Positions 34,966 to 46,966 of a DNA stretch of 64,000 bases are shown here, one piece after another (position 1 is the stretch's first letter; every line of letters starts with the position of its first letter). Origin of the DNA: Allodiplogaster sudhausi (taxonomy: Eukaryota > Nematoda > Chromadorea > Rhabditida > Diplogasteridae); assembly GCA_945643635.1 (NCBI GenBank), contig CALZFC010000004.1, forward strand, positions 3,348,001 to 3,412,000, in the 5' to 3' direction. The notes beneath the pieces were generated by a model. That model saw nothing but the letters and a program-made list of their open reading frames with translations, made no database searches and was not told the origin of the DNA. The position numbers and the translations under genes were made by a program.

Positions 34966-35737
34966 TTAGAAAGAAAGGAGAAAGATTAACAATTATTGTG
35001 CTATTGTGCGCTACATTTACTTGTGTATAACAATACTCTGTCGTCTTCTATCTCTATCTGTTTACATCTCACCATATTTTTCTGGCTGGTGGCAAATGAA
35101 AAAGAAGCATCATCCATGGTTATCCATAGTCTGCGATGGCAAGACAACGAGAAAGAGTGAAGAGAAAGCGAGAGGGAGAGAATGAGAGAGCGAGACAGAG
35201 CGAGAGAGGGAGATAGCGAGAAAGCGATAGGGAGCGTGGGAGAAAGGGAGAGAGAGAGTGATTCCTCAGAACTGCCAACATGAACGGTTTCACTTGTCAC
35301 AATTCAACACTGGTGGTTTTGCATCACCGGAGAAGTATACAAGGAAAACATTTCGTTAGCTACTTTGGTACTTGACGGAAGGAAACTAAATTTATTTAAT
35401 ATTTTACTATTATTATAATGCATGCCTTTGGCGAAGACTTAACGGACCCCCTGCGCTAATACCGATTCATACTTTCAACAATTCGAAACATCTAATGTAA
35501 TACTCATAGTCACCCAAATCATGGTTGAATCACCTCTTACCAGGGAATGGTCAGAAACCCTAAATTCCAAAAATTCAGATTTTTTGTATACTGATTGCCC
35601 TTCATCTCAGATGTTTTGGAATGGAAAAATATTTTTCCAAATCCCTCTAGAAAAGTTTTTATAACCATTCAAAGATAACTGGCAATCTCATTCATCTGTG
35701 AGATGACCACTTTAATTGATGCTAATACAGATAAAAC

Positions 35738-35811
35738 ATGGCTGAGTAGTGCAGTTGGTTGCGCTTCTGGCCAACAGTTTTCGATTGCAGGTTCAATACC
35801 CCTTCGGCACG
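35738..35811 (+). ncRNA. tRNA-like pol III unit beside a foldback element
   Basis: A-box-like TGGCTGAGTAGTGCAGTTGG and B-box-like GGTTCAATACC spaced as in a tRNA, followed by TTGTTTTGC. It sits about 20 bases outside the inverted repeat at 35830. Different in sequence from the unit at 25212 but arranged alike. Confidence 0.4.
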
Positions 35812-35829
35812 AATTGTTTTGCTCATTTT

Positions 35830-36629
35830 AACAAAGCCCTGTTAAGGTCATAGAGTACTTTTATGTACTCTCTGCGCTTATCGATTTGATTTCAATTGCG
35901 AATTGAAAGGAACGAAAAACTTTTTTTGCTTTGGGTTTTTTGCATGAATGTGTGTGTGTACGCATGTACACAGCTGTGTATGCAAAAAAATTAAAAAAAA
36001 AACAGTATCTAATTTATTTGCTTTCAGAAATTATATTTTAAACAATCAACAAGTGATAGCAAACCAGAAAATCAACAGACCAACTATTCAACAAACGATG
36101 GCATCATTCAACAGTTGTGCACGATAGTTTGGACAGAAGTGTTCGAAGCACAGAGGGGAATCGCACTGGAGGAGAGCCAAAGTTGTGCAGTCTTTGCAGA
36201 CAGATGAAAGGGAGGAAGGGATGCAGATTTGGACTGGTGTCTCGTATGGGGGTGGTTCAGATAAGACCTTTTTCTTTGCCGGAATGGACCCTTTTGGCTC
36301 GGGAAAAACAAAGAAAAGGCGTTGGCCCAAGTGCCTGTCCGCGAACACTGTGAGGAGAATGGTGCATGAGTGTTGCCGCGACCGACTGAACAATTCTCTC
36401 TATCTTCTTTTCGCCACGGAATTGTTTAAAATTTAATTTCTAAAAGAAAATAAATTGGATATTGTATTTAATTTTTTGCATACACAGCTGTGTACATACG
36501 TATACATTCATGCAAAAAACCCAAAGCAAAAATTTTTTTTTCGTTCCTTGCAATTCACAATTGAAATCAAATCGATAAGCGCAGAGAGTACATTAAAAAT
36601 TACTCTATGACCTTAACAGGGCTTTGTTA
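35830..36629. mobile_element. DNA-transposon-like element with about 160-bp inverted ends
   Basis: 35830-35992 (AACAAAGCCCTGTTAAGGTC...CACAGCTGTGTATGC) is repeated inverted at 36472-36629. The interior holds a GC-richer piece with a minus-strand frame (36393-36088) ending VCKDCTTLALLQCDSPLC then FEHFC. That CxxC...CxxxLCxxHFC pattern resembles the C-terminal zinc-binding region of piggyBac-type transposases. No catalytic domain is present, so it is a fragment. Confidence 0.55.
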
Positions 36630-36810
36630 AGCAAAGATATTCTCGTAGAGCAACTCAAAAGCACCTCTCACGCATCTCGTCAATGCAAAACGATATATAG
36701 TATTAAAAAAAAGATATAAAAATATAACAGTAAATAATAATTAATCGTATTTTGATCATAATTATTTGGTGGACAAGTAGAAATCAGTAACAGTGATGCA
36801 AAGTCAAAAC

Positions 36811-39595
36811 CGGCCGCATGTCGCAAGCGGTGCCAGCGGGGCAGTTGACGAGCGAGCACGAGAGGGAGCCTTGCGAGAGTGCGGCGATCGGAAGACACTG
36901 AAGAAGGGTGGCGCACGGCGGAGAAGAACACTCCACCTGATTGTGGGGTGCAATCACATTCTTTTTTACGGTTACATTCCATTGTTCATACATTTATTTT
37001 AAACGATATTTCATAAATAATTAAACACCGGTACAAACCGATTACTTGTGTACATTTTCATTTTTTAGACTCAAAATCCTCCAAAAACTAATTGATAGCA
37101 TTCTTGAAATGCACATATATGTAAGAACGCAAATGTGCGCCCTAAAACTGCCTGAACTGGTGTCGGCTAATCGCAAAAAGTTACACTTTACGGATACAAC
37201 AAATGCAGTAAATTAATGATTAATTCCTCGTTTCTGCTCTTCTGATTAGGAAAAAAAAATAATTTTCCAGATTTAATTTTTTTTTACAGGTCAATATGAT
37301 CACGCGAGATTATATTGTTTACAATGCGAAGGACTACTTTTATAGACTCTGGTGTGACGAAGAGCATCTATTTCTTTGCTGCCCGCGGAAGAATGAGAAG
37401 AAGATGCCGAGAAGAAGAGTACTTTATCTTATTGCCGTTATTTCCTTTTCAAGTGCATACTTCACGTCCGTGGTATTTAGTGACATTTATCTCTTTGACT
37501 TTTGCAAAGGTGTTATTCTAACATGTAATTGAGGTACTGAATTGTTATCAGTATCAGAAGAATTTGTGCAAATGAAGGCGTGGAAATGTTCAAAGTAAAC
37601 ACAAAAGAGCGAAATAAGTGAAACGGGACGTGGATTCGATGCAATGACAGAACAATGTTAATTAAATTAAATTATCAAAGTGGCCAGCACAGAGAGCAAA
37701 ATTGCTATTTTAGTTTGAATTGTCTTCTGAAAATTGCTGTATTCCTCGGATGACCGCCGCATTATTGCCTGGGCGGCCACCGGCTGGGGCCGGCGCCGAA
37801 TCTGAATGCGGCCGGATCCGAGGGGTCCGCCTGTCGAACCGCGACGCACCGCGACGCGCCGTCTCGCATCTCGCAGCGCGTTCCCGGCAAGCACAACATC
37901 GTCACGCACTTCGGCGCCGTTTGAGCTGGAAGAAGTGGGGAAATATATCTGCCAAGTAATAAAATAAATTTTTTTTCGCTGACATGGGTTTAGATATGCC
38001 CTTGTGCTTTTAAACTATATTAAAAATAAACATTATAAACCAAAATGTCTATAACTGATTTTGCCTTACTTTTAAAATTTGGCTGACTCGTAATATGTAT
38101 ACGGAAACTGCTGTTATACATATATAAATATATGTAGGATGAAAAGTGAAAGCAAATGTCCGTTATACTCTCAATATGTCTTGACAGAAGAAAAAACTAG
38201 AGCGACTATATTGCATGCATGTACGGTGTTTTCATTATGCGACGCAGTATGAAATGTATAGTGAGTCTAGTAATACTGTTACGAGACAAATTTGCGTGAT
38301 TCATAATATCAAAAAAACAAAGGAAAGAGAATTCTAGAGACTGACGATGATTAGCGAGCGGCACACAACGAGGCGTCCCGTTTATGACGTCACAGCGGGT
38401 GCCCGCGGCGCAGAAAAGTTCATTGCAGGAGGAGGCTGAAAACGTAAAATTCAATGACGATTACAAATTGTTCTGCCATTGTCTACTTGATTGACAACGC
38501 TAAACTCAAGTATCGACCACGAATCATATATTATTTTTTACTTCATATCGAGTGTATTGATAGAGAGAAAAAAATAGCATTAAAATTATTCAACTATTGT
38601 ATACTTCATTGGTTACGAAACAAATATTTGATTACAAAAGTGTGCATTTTATTGATATAATGGTTATATATCGTATTGCAGAGGAATACTGGATCAGAAA
38701 AATGTTTAACAAAAAACCGCAGTACCATGCATGCAACGTGGACGCGGAATGCAAGAGAGCTTGAAGCAGGGCGACTGAAAGGAGAAAGTGGACAAACATA
38801 AAAAAAATCAATTCTGTTTACTAATTTAAACTATACATAAATGGAATTAAATTGATTTACATTTATTTATTTATTAAGATTTTAATACAAGTTGCAAAAA
38901 CCATATTTACGAGCTAAAACCAAAATGATGTTAATATCAATGATGATAGAGCTAATAAATAAGAAAAAAAAGCGTACCGTTTCCATTCGACACGCCGTGC
39001 CCGCGTGACACTCCAACTCATCGCATGTCTTTGGCGAAGAGTCAACGCACACTGGCGCCTTGAAGAGAACACCGTAGTTAGTTACGTTTTTTATGTATTA
39101 AGTTAAAGAAAAATCGTAACAAGTTAGGAGTTTTACGAATTAAGTGAATGAAAAAAGTAATTAGTTACGAATTGGTAATCGGACCAAACTATTTGCAATC
39201 ATTCACCTTTAGTGGCTACAAAGATATTCTCTGAGAACAACGCAAAACCACTGCTCGCATAACACACTTATTTCGTCGTAAAAGCAACAAAATTTATACC
39301 AATAATATTCTCCATGTTAACAAAAAAAATATACAATAGTAATTAATTTTTTAAAGAAAGCAAATAATGTCTCAAGTTGAATTTTTTTTATTAATCATAA
39401 TTATTAGTTGGAAATTGATAAGTGAAGTTGTAACCAGTAAAATCAGCAAAAGTCAAACAAAGTCGAAACCTGTTGCATTTCGCACGCGGTGCCCGCGGGG
39501 CAGTTGATGAGCGAGCACGAGAGGGAGCCTTGCGAGAGAGCGGAGATCGGAAGACACTGAGGAAGGGAAGCGCAAGGCGGATGAGAACACTCTAC
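36811..39595 (-). CDS. Cysteine-module repeat protein, intact six-exon run
   Basis: Exons on minus: B 39595-39470, C 39058-38978, E 38774-38726, D 38435-38346, A 37925-37840, B 36936-36811. All have GT donors and AG acceptors, and phases chain without fault (0-0, 0-0, 0-1, 1-1, 1-0, 0-0), giving 186 codons. Each exon encodes one copy of C-x4-C-x2-GT-x-C: CSLINCPAGTAC, CDELECHAGTAC, CFKLSCIPRPRC, CNELFCAAGTRC, CVTMLCLPGTRC, CSLVNCPAGTAC. D and A add a further GxxRCV. This resembles follistatin-N-like and other extracellular Cys-rich repeats of nematodes, so a secreted protein is inferred. The true start and end are not found. Decayed copies of all but one exon type continue down to 8.2 kb. Confidence 0.7.
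37296..37532 (+). CDS. Small putative membrane protein (unrecognised)
   Basis: A TTTTTTACAG acceptor lies 8 bases before an ATG that opens 78 codons. The peptide has a polar start (MITRDYIVYNAKDYFYRLW), a Cys pair and basic stretch (CCPRKNEKKMPRRR) and then one membrane segment (VLYLIAVISFSSAYFTSVVF). This layout fits a type II membrane protein, such as the N-terminus of a Golgi glycosyltransferase, but no catalytic part follows. It lies between exons A and B of the minus-strand module gene. Confidence 0.3.
   Translation: MITRDYIVYNAKDYFYRLWCDEEHLFLCCPRKNEKKMPRRRVLYLIAVISFSSAYFTSVVFSDIYLFDFCKGVILTCN
38664..39035. repeat. Perfect 372-bp inverted repeat, left arm
   Basis: Reverse complement of 39853-40224, with no difference that I could find by eye and equal length. 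It contains exon E and most of exon C of the module gene. Confidence 0.9.
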
Positions 39596-39852
39596 CTGGA
39601 AAAAATTGGCTATCTTTAAAGGTTAATCATAGACTTACATATTTAATCTATCTGGAAAAATTGGTTATTTTAAAGGTTATTCATACACGTATGTATGTAC
39701 ATAATTAATTTAATTCAGTCCAGCTGACCAAATTCGTTACATATTTTGGATGTATTTCACTGTTCACACATTTGTTTTTTTTTATAAATAATAAACGGTA
39801 ATATCTCGTTTGCATTGCAACCAAGACATTTTTTTAACACTGCAGCGTACTA

Positions 39853-40224
39853 GCCAAAGACATGCGATGAGTTGGAGTGTCACGCGGGCACGGCGTGTCG
39901 AATGGAAACGGTACGCTTTTTTTTCTTATTTATTAGCTCTATCATCATTGATATTAACATCATTTTGGTTTTAGCTCGTAAATATGGTTTTTGCAACTTG
40001 TATTAAAATCTTAATAAATAAATAAATGTAAATCAATTTAATTCCATTTATGTATAGTTTAAATTAGTAAACAGAATTGATTTTTTTTATGTTTGTCCAC
40101 TTTCTCCTTTCAGTCGCCCTGCTTCAAGCTCTCTTGCATTCCGCGTCCACGTTGCATGCATGGTACTGCGGTTTTTTGTTAAACATTTTTCTGATCCAGT
40201 ATTCCTCTGCAATACGATATATAA
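39853..40224. repeat. Perfect 372-bp inverted repeat, right arm
   Basis: Carries inverted (plus-strand) copies of exon E (CFKLSCIPRPRC at about 40110) and of the DELECHAGTAC part of exon C (about 39865). The 817-base spacer contains exon B. Confidence 0.9.
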
Positions 40225-40440
40225 GCTCCGCCATTGAAATCTCCGCCATTGTGCCAATAACTTATAGCAAAAGTAGTAGCAGGGAATAACAGCTCACCAT
40301 GAGCTTTCTTTTCAAGGAGTGATATCTGATGGAAATACTGCCTATTATAATGCAATAGCCATTTCAACGTAATTACGTCTAATCTAGCACCAAGAATGTG
40401 ACATTCATAGCCATTTCGAAATGTATAGACAGACCGGAGA

Positions 40441-40472
<32 letters not shown>

Positions 40473-40599
40473 CAGATAATCTTTCTGTTTTTGGCTACCC
40501 ACTCAATGATGACTCATCACTGATCTGTCAGAAGAAGAGAGACAGGCAAGTTTATGGTTACTCGAACGAGTTCACTTTAACTCGTCTCTATCGAATTGA

Positions 40600-40665
40600 G
40601 ACGGAGAGAGCGAGACAGAGAGAGAGAGAGCGAGAGAGAGAGAGAAAGAGAGAGAAAGGGATGGA
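40600..40665. repeat. GA simple repeat
   Basis: Imperfect (GA)n with GC interruptions; a shorter one lies at 40440-40472. Confidence 0.8.
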
Positions 40666-40789
40666 ATGGAGAGTATGTCGTATGTTGCACGGAATGAAGT
40701 CTCATTTTCAGACATGTCAATCCTGCTCCGACGATGATGATCATGGGTGTTGTCTCATCGATTTTTTTTTCAATTTAAATATTAAATAA

Positions 40790-42726
40790 ATATGTTTGAG
40801 GGAAATAAGGCAAAGCAGGAAATGAAATATAAAAGAAGAATAAGAGAATACTCGTTATCACACTGTAATATATATGTATTTCGGCTTATCACTACAGCAA
40901 CAACTTTTCAGCTCTATGCCTCGCTGTTTCTTACTTTATCAAAGAGTAATACCACCTGTATGTATCATTTTTGTGCAACATTTTCCATAAGTTCTTTTTC
41001 TTTTTTAAATTATAAATATGTAATAAATAAGTTATATGTATAAGCTCTATGCCATGTCGTTTCTCAGTTTAACAAAGAGTAATAAAAGACAAATGTAAAT
41101 TAAGGTTTAAAAAGATAAATGTGAAAAGACGATGTAATAGTTGAATATTATTTTTAAAGAACATTTTTTATTTTGTAAGGATGCATGAATTAGCCTTACA
41201 GTTAATGTGAGCAAAAGTGCAAAGCATAAGTGCTTACATTACAATGGCTACTACATTTGTACACATGCATGGATGCACATCCCACGCATGGAAAACAGCG
41301 TAATCCCCCCCTCCCTATGATCCTTATGAGCAGCACGACAATACCGTCTAGGAAGTGCGTCGGCTTACATGAGTTGTACATATCAGACTACAAAAGAGGG
41401 GGTTATCCTCTCGAAAAAAAAGCTTCTGCTTGCTCAGTCATTGTACATACAATCAAGTCTGAGCCAAGTGTGACCGTGAAGAATCATCCAAATTCAGTGG
41501 GTGATTGTGACTTTAATTAATTGACCAATGTAACATGTCTTTTTGATCCTTAAACCCCTTTAGCAGACAACAATAGAGCAAAGCTTGTATTAGAAAAAAA
41601 ACAATTTCAGCACTTTCTGAAGTAAAGCATTCGAATGTTTGAGTCAGATTATGCCTGCAGGTGTTATTTAAACATTCTCGATTTTGTGTATACATAGTCT
41701 GGCCAAGAATTGCAGACAGACTAATCCCAATACTCTTGGCTAGTCAGCACGAAATGTTTAGAAAATATTCACTTCCACGATAAAATAGTGAAAACATTTT
41801 GTAGCACAATTCTTCTTCCCATTCGTCTTTGTCTCACATTTATTTGCATTCATATTTGTATTAATTTATTAGCTATTTAATGGTGATTTTTTAAATTGTC
41901 ATATTAGCTATAAAATGTTTTGAGAAAATAGCCATGAGAATGTGGTATGTTGTTCAAAATTCAGGCTAACAATCCATCATTGAAATCTGCACTTCCTTTT
42001 TGCATCATTTCATGCGTAGACATTTAACAAACTATTGAAGCATTTCATATATATGTAAATGATTACGCATATTTGCGTGCACACATCCTTAGTTGATGTT
42101 TTAGTTCTTAATACTGCTGAAAATAATACTAGTAGTAATACTATTACATGAGCTGCATATTCATATATTGACACGAATTCCATGGATAGCATGGATTAAT
42201 CAGTTGCTCCATTCATGATCGAGTAACCTTTACGCATATCTCAAACTTTCATAAAACTGATGAGTAACTTCTGCGAGAGAGGTGACTGTTTCATCGCTTT
42301 CTGCTAGCTTGATTCATTTGACGCTTTTTGTTGATGAATGTAGTTCACGAAATCGTCAGTCATAATCCATCCTCTCAATTCATCGCTATGACACTTTTTT
42401 TTCTTTGAAAGCTAGTAATAGCACAAATACGAATGTATGAATTCATATAGTAAATCCGAGCCGATTCATAAGCATAAAACAGCATGTTTCATTGCAAGCA
42501 AAGCAACGATTTTGCTTCAGTTGCTGCAGTGTGCTCTTTCGTTTGCTTGGACTGACTAATGCAATAAATTCAACTTTTAAATTCGTTGGCAGGTGCTTTG
42601 CGTATATACCATTTGCTACATATGCAGTTTTAATCAATGCTTTCGATTTTATTCGAAAAAAAAATCATAAATTCACAACAACATATTCAGTTAGCGCAGA
42701 AGTCCGCCTGATCTCCGGTGGAAGCA
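40790..42726. other. AT-rich stretch, no gene seen
   Basis: No GC-rich island, no family motif and no splice-bounded frame. The longer frames near 41230 and 42492 have no supporting features. Confidence 0.5.
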
Positions 42727-45700
42727 ATGACCGTGATCAATCAATTTCCACCACTCTGGGAACTCGGCGCGACGCAGCCCGAATACAACTGCAGGTTGGT
42801 GGTGCAAACGGAGCAGAAAATATAGTGTATAAAATACATGTAAAGGGCATGCCCAATTGGAATACGGTTATTTGTTAAGTCTTTTTTCCTTCAGTTCACA
42901 TGCACCTCCCGGTCCTGAGTGGTCGGTACGGTACGGAACGCGCCGTCCACTTCTCGGCGCGTACTCCTTCACGTTCGGTTGCGTCTCTGAGATTGTCTAT
43001 GCTCTTTGCATGACGGGCATTTGGCAGCAGAGAAAACACTCGTGTTATAAGGCACGAACTTGTAATCGTTTCTTGTATTCTTAAATCCTTAATAATTAAA
43101 ATATTTAATAATATTTGTCATTTTAATATTGGTTAAGTTCAGCGGGCAAAATGGGGTGCATTGTGAAGTAGACAGGGAATGGTCCGAGTCTTCGCCCCAT
43201 GCAGTCATTCCTTTTTTTCTTACATAAGGACAGAAGGTAAGCGCCAAGGAGCAAAAGTCTCACTTATCGAATGAACTGGTGGTTCGGTGCAAACAAGGCG
43301 GAATTTATGCAATATGAATAAACCGTCAATGCTATCTCTTCATCTCAACGTTATTACATTATGGCAAGACATAAAAGAGGAACAATAGATATCATTTACA
43401 ATGTATCTCTTATCAGATCATGCTGTATCTCGGCGTGGTGGACATGCTGTCGTTGGTGACCACGGCCATCCTGCCCGGTGTCTTCTTCCTCCGTGGAACC
43501 GTCTATTGCGAGCATCCCAAGCTGCTCTATGTCATTGGCGCTTGCACGCTAAGTACGGTAGTAAGGAAAAAAAATTCAACCGTAATATCTATGAATCTTT
43601 CTGAGCACTCTAGTCGCGTCTCAAGCGTCAGGCAAAGGAACGGATGCAGGACTAAGCTTTAGCTCCTTTTGGAGTAGAGTCAAGGGATCAAGTAATTGTA
43701 ATGAAGGCCAACAATTGAAGAAGAATGAACAGGCGAACTCATCAAAACAAGTTCACGATAAGCTAAATCAAATATCCTAAAATCGTTTGAAAAGTGCCGG
43801 TTTCTTAACGAAACAAATTTGTATAAACTGTGTTGAAAAATATAATAAAATTGATAAAATACTACAAAAAGAGGAAACTCACGTCGAAGTGTTTATTTTA
43901 ATAATAAAGAAATACATAGATTGCCGATTTGAATGTTGGCTTTTCTCAGGCTTCTGGTGCACGGCTTGCTTGACTTCGCTTGTCCTCGTCATTAACAGAA
44001 TCTCCGACTTTTTCCATATTACTTACATCAATCATCTATTATTTCAGGTTTCTTTTTTCTTCTTTACGAAAATAACATAAAAATAATTAAAGAATATTTC
44101 TAAAAACATTTTCTTTCAAAAATTGTAAACAATATTAGTGTAGTTTTTTTTCAAATTGATGCGCTAATTTTTTAGCTATTGTAAACTGAAAATAAGCCGC
44201 AAACATAGACGGACAAGTGATTAAAACATCAGGATGTAAATTTAGCTTTATATTGTCTGGTATCTTAGTTTCTTGTGAGTGAGTATTTTGCCACATTTAC
44301 TGGTACCTTTGCATGTAAAAAGAGAGGGGACGGATTAAGGATTCAGTAGGAATTATGCCAGGATTAGACGAGGATGAAAAAAATATCGAATTCTATCTAA
44401 ATATGCACATACATACATACGTACATTGAAGCACATGACGTCATTTACGAACATTTGATGGTTTCAATTTAATTTCTGGTGGCAACAGCCTGAGCTCATA
44501 TCATTAATCACGCAGGGAAATATAGATCAAGGATAAAAAATAAACTAAATAAAAAAGAAACAAAAATATGTTTCATATATAATCATTAGAACTGAACAAT
44601 AGCAGAACATTTAGGGTAATCGCTCATATTATATTCTCGCGCTGCCCACCCTGTACGGGCTCTACTTCTTTCTTCTCTCTCCACCCGATCTCTTCAACTC
44701 TACGGTCGGCGCGTACTTCTTTACGCCCTTCATCGAAGGACTGGACTTTGAGGTTCGAATTGCTAAAATCTGTGTACCTACAATGTATGCATGTACATAC
44801 GTACATATGTATGTCATCATCACAGGCAATTCATATGCAAATATTTGGGTAGTCATGATAGATTATTCATTTTTGATGTACAAAAGTGCATGGGTACCTA
44901 GAATTTGTGTGCCTACATACAATGTATGAAGATATGTATGTAGGTAATCATCATAGGTAATTCATACATATGCAAATGTTGTTAAAGTCATGATGTGTTA
45001 TTCATATAAATTTTAGGGAAGTAATCATTGGCTATTCATATACATACATAAATTTCACAGACATTTTCCGCAATCATTTGGCTTTGTAGCACGTGAAAAT
45101 GTGCATATGTTTTAAGCAAGCTACCTCAGAAATCAACACATAGAATTGCACACAAATGTTAAATAGAACATTATATTATTTGTTTATTATCTTATTTTAA
45201 AGTGTCAATTTATATAAATCTATATTGTATAGACATACATATGTATGTGCATATGTAGAATTATTCAAAGTATGGAGTACTTACACACTTATATTTAACA
45301 GTATGTGAACTACGTGTGCACTTTCAACAACATCTTCATCGTCGTGGTCGCATCGCTTCTCTACGTTGCCTTTGCAGTCATGTTCCTCTTTCAAAAGTGG
45401 GTCAATTTTTTTTTAATTTTAATTTAATATGTTTTTCTTCTAACATATCACAAATGGTATGACAATCGAGAGCTTACACCGTTCACACGCTGCTTAGGCA
45501 ATAGATATGTACACACACATTATATGTACATGTGTGCTTAATTATTTAGAACCAGCCACAAAATAAAAGATACATTATCTTAAGATTTTTTTTCATTAGC
45601 CCTGTATTAATTGAAAGAGAAAGGCACGTTAGGATATGGTATTGAAACGATAAAAATAAAAATAATATAAAAAAAATAATTTGACCCTTTTTAGCCTCGT

Positions 45701-46966
45701 CAAAGCGTCCAGTAGCAACAGCGTCAAGAAGAATATGCGCGTTTCGGTTTGCAAGCTCTTTACCGTCAACTGTTGGAGAGAGAAAATAATAATAATAAAT
45801 AATCTTGATAAAACAAGTGAAGAATAGAATGGGTGTTTCCAGAGCTTGCGAAAGGGATTGGAAGGGGGAAAATAAGTCGCGTCGATCAATAATTTGACAC
45901 GAAGAAGGTAGATCAATAATTTAACATCCAGAGGGAATCTCAAAAATTTGACAATTAGAGGGTCGGTTAATAATTTGGCGCCCAGAAGAGATATCAATGT
46001 TTGAGATTCCAGATCCTCGTGCAAACCTGCTCAATCTCTGCCCTGAACACGCTCGTGTCTCTGATGTACATTGCCTTTGGCTACGTTCCCGTTCCTCCCG
46101 TGGTCGTCTTCGCCGCTACGATTACTCTTCAGCTCATTCATGGTGAGAGAGTGAGAGGGAGAGAGAGAGGGTGAGAGTGAAAGAGAGATAGAGAAAGAGA
46201 GAAGGAGAGACAGAGCGAGAGAAAGTGAGAGAGACAGAGGAAGAGAGAGAGAGAAAGAGAGAGAGCGAGAGAGGGAAAGAGAGATAGAGAAGCAGTGAGA
46301 TAGAAATCGAAGGAAACGGGCGGAAAACAAGAAAGAATAAGAAATTCAACAAAAAAAAGGAGAAATAAGAAGTGAAACTGTTTGTGGGACAGGACAATGA
46401 AAACTTAGCTGAGAATGATTACCTAAAAGCACGGCGGAACGCTATGTACAATCAAAGTTAATGGATCGAAGCAAGTCATATGAAAGCCTGACGGAAGCGA
46501 AAACCGCATGACTCCCTTAACAAAAAATGTAAAGTCCATCATGAAGAAATTAAATTGCTGCAAAAACAAATTGCTTTAATAAAGCGCTATTTATTAAATG
46601 CAAAAGATTTCTCTTAAGCCTACCCAGCCTTCATCTATCTCGTGTTCAACACCACCATTCGCCATGGCGTATACAGGACGCTACATCTCAAGGTGTTCAT
46701 TTCCTTCCTCGCACTCTTGCAAATCAAAATCATTTCTGCAATATATTCTCTTACTGACCACACTGGTTTTATTCTCAAAGAATCATCGAAAGGTAAAAAA
46801 AAAAGATTTGAAATGCTCTAAAAATAATAAATAAATAAATATAGACATAAATGCTAATTGTAAGAAAAGTACGTTGGTTCAATAAAACTATTTTCAGTCA
46901 GGAAATCGCGTCTCATCGCACGACAACGGCTCTGACATGAGGAGAATGGCTCATCCGAGTTACTGA
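42727..46966 (+). CDS. Srt-family 7TM chemoreceptor, complete
   Basis: Ten exons: 42727-42794, 42895-43051, 43417-43552, 43950-44047, 44615-44752, 45302-45396, 45695-45740, 46013-46142, 46619-46692 and 46898-46966 (TGA). Phases agree throughout and give 336 residues, normal for Srt. Landmarks: N-terminal PEYNCSSHAPPGPEW, TM1 GAYSFTFGCVSEIVYALCMT, RKHSCYKIMLYLGVVDML, TVYCEHPKLLYVIGACTLS, the FWCTACLTSLVLVINR block at TM3, LPTLYGLYFFLLSPPDLFNS, and FIYLVFNTTIRHGVYRTL after TM7. The C-terminal tail is Ser-rich. The receptor is expected in sensory-neuron cilia, by family. Intron 2 has a GC donor (TATAAG|gcacga). A 12-base micro-exon (46780-46791) between exons 9 and 10 is possible but not needed. 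The GA tract at 46143-46300 is intronic. Confidence 0.88.
46143..46300. repeat. GA-rich simple repeat in Srt intron
   Basis: Starts right at the donor (CATG|gtgagagag) of exon 46013-46142. Confidence 0.85.
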
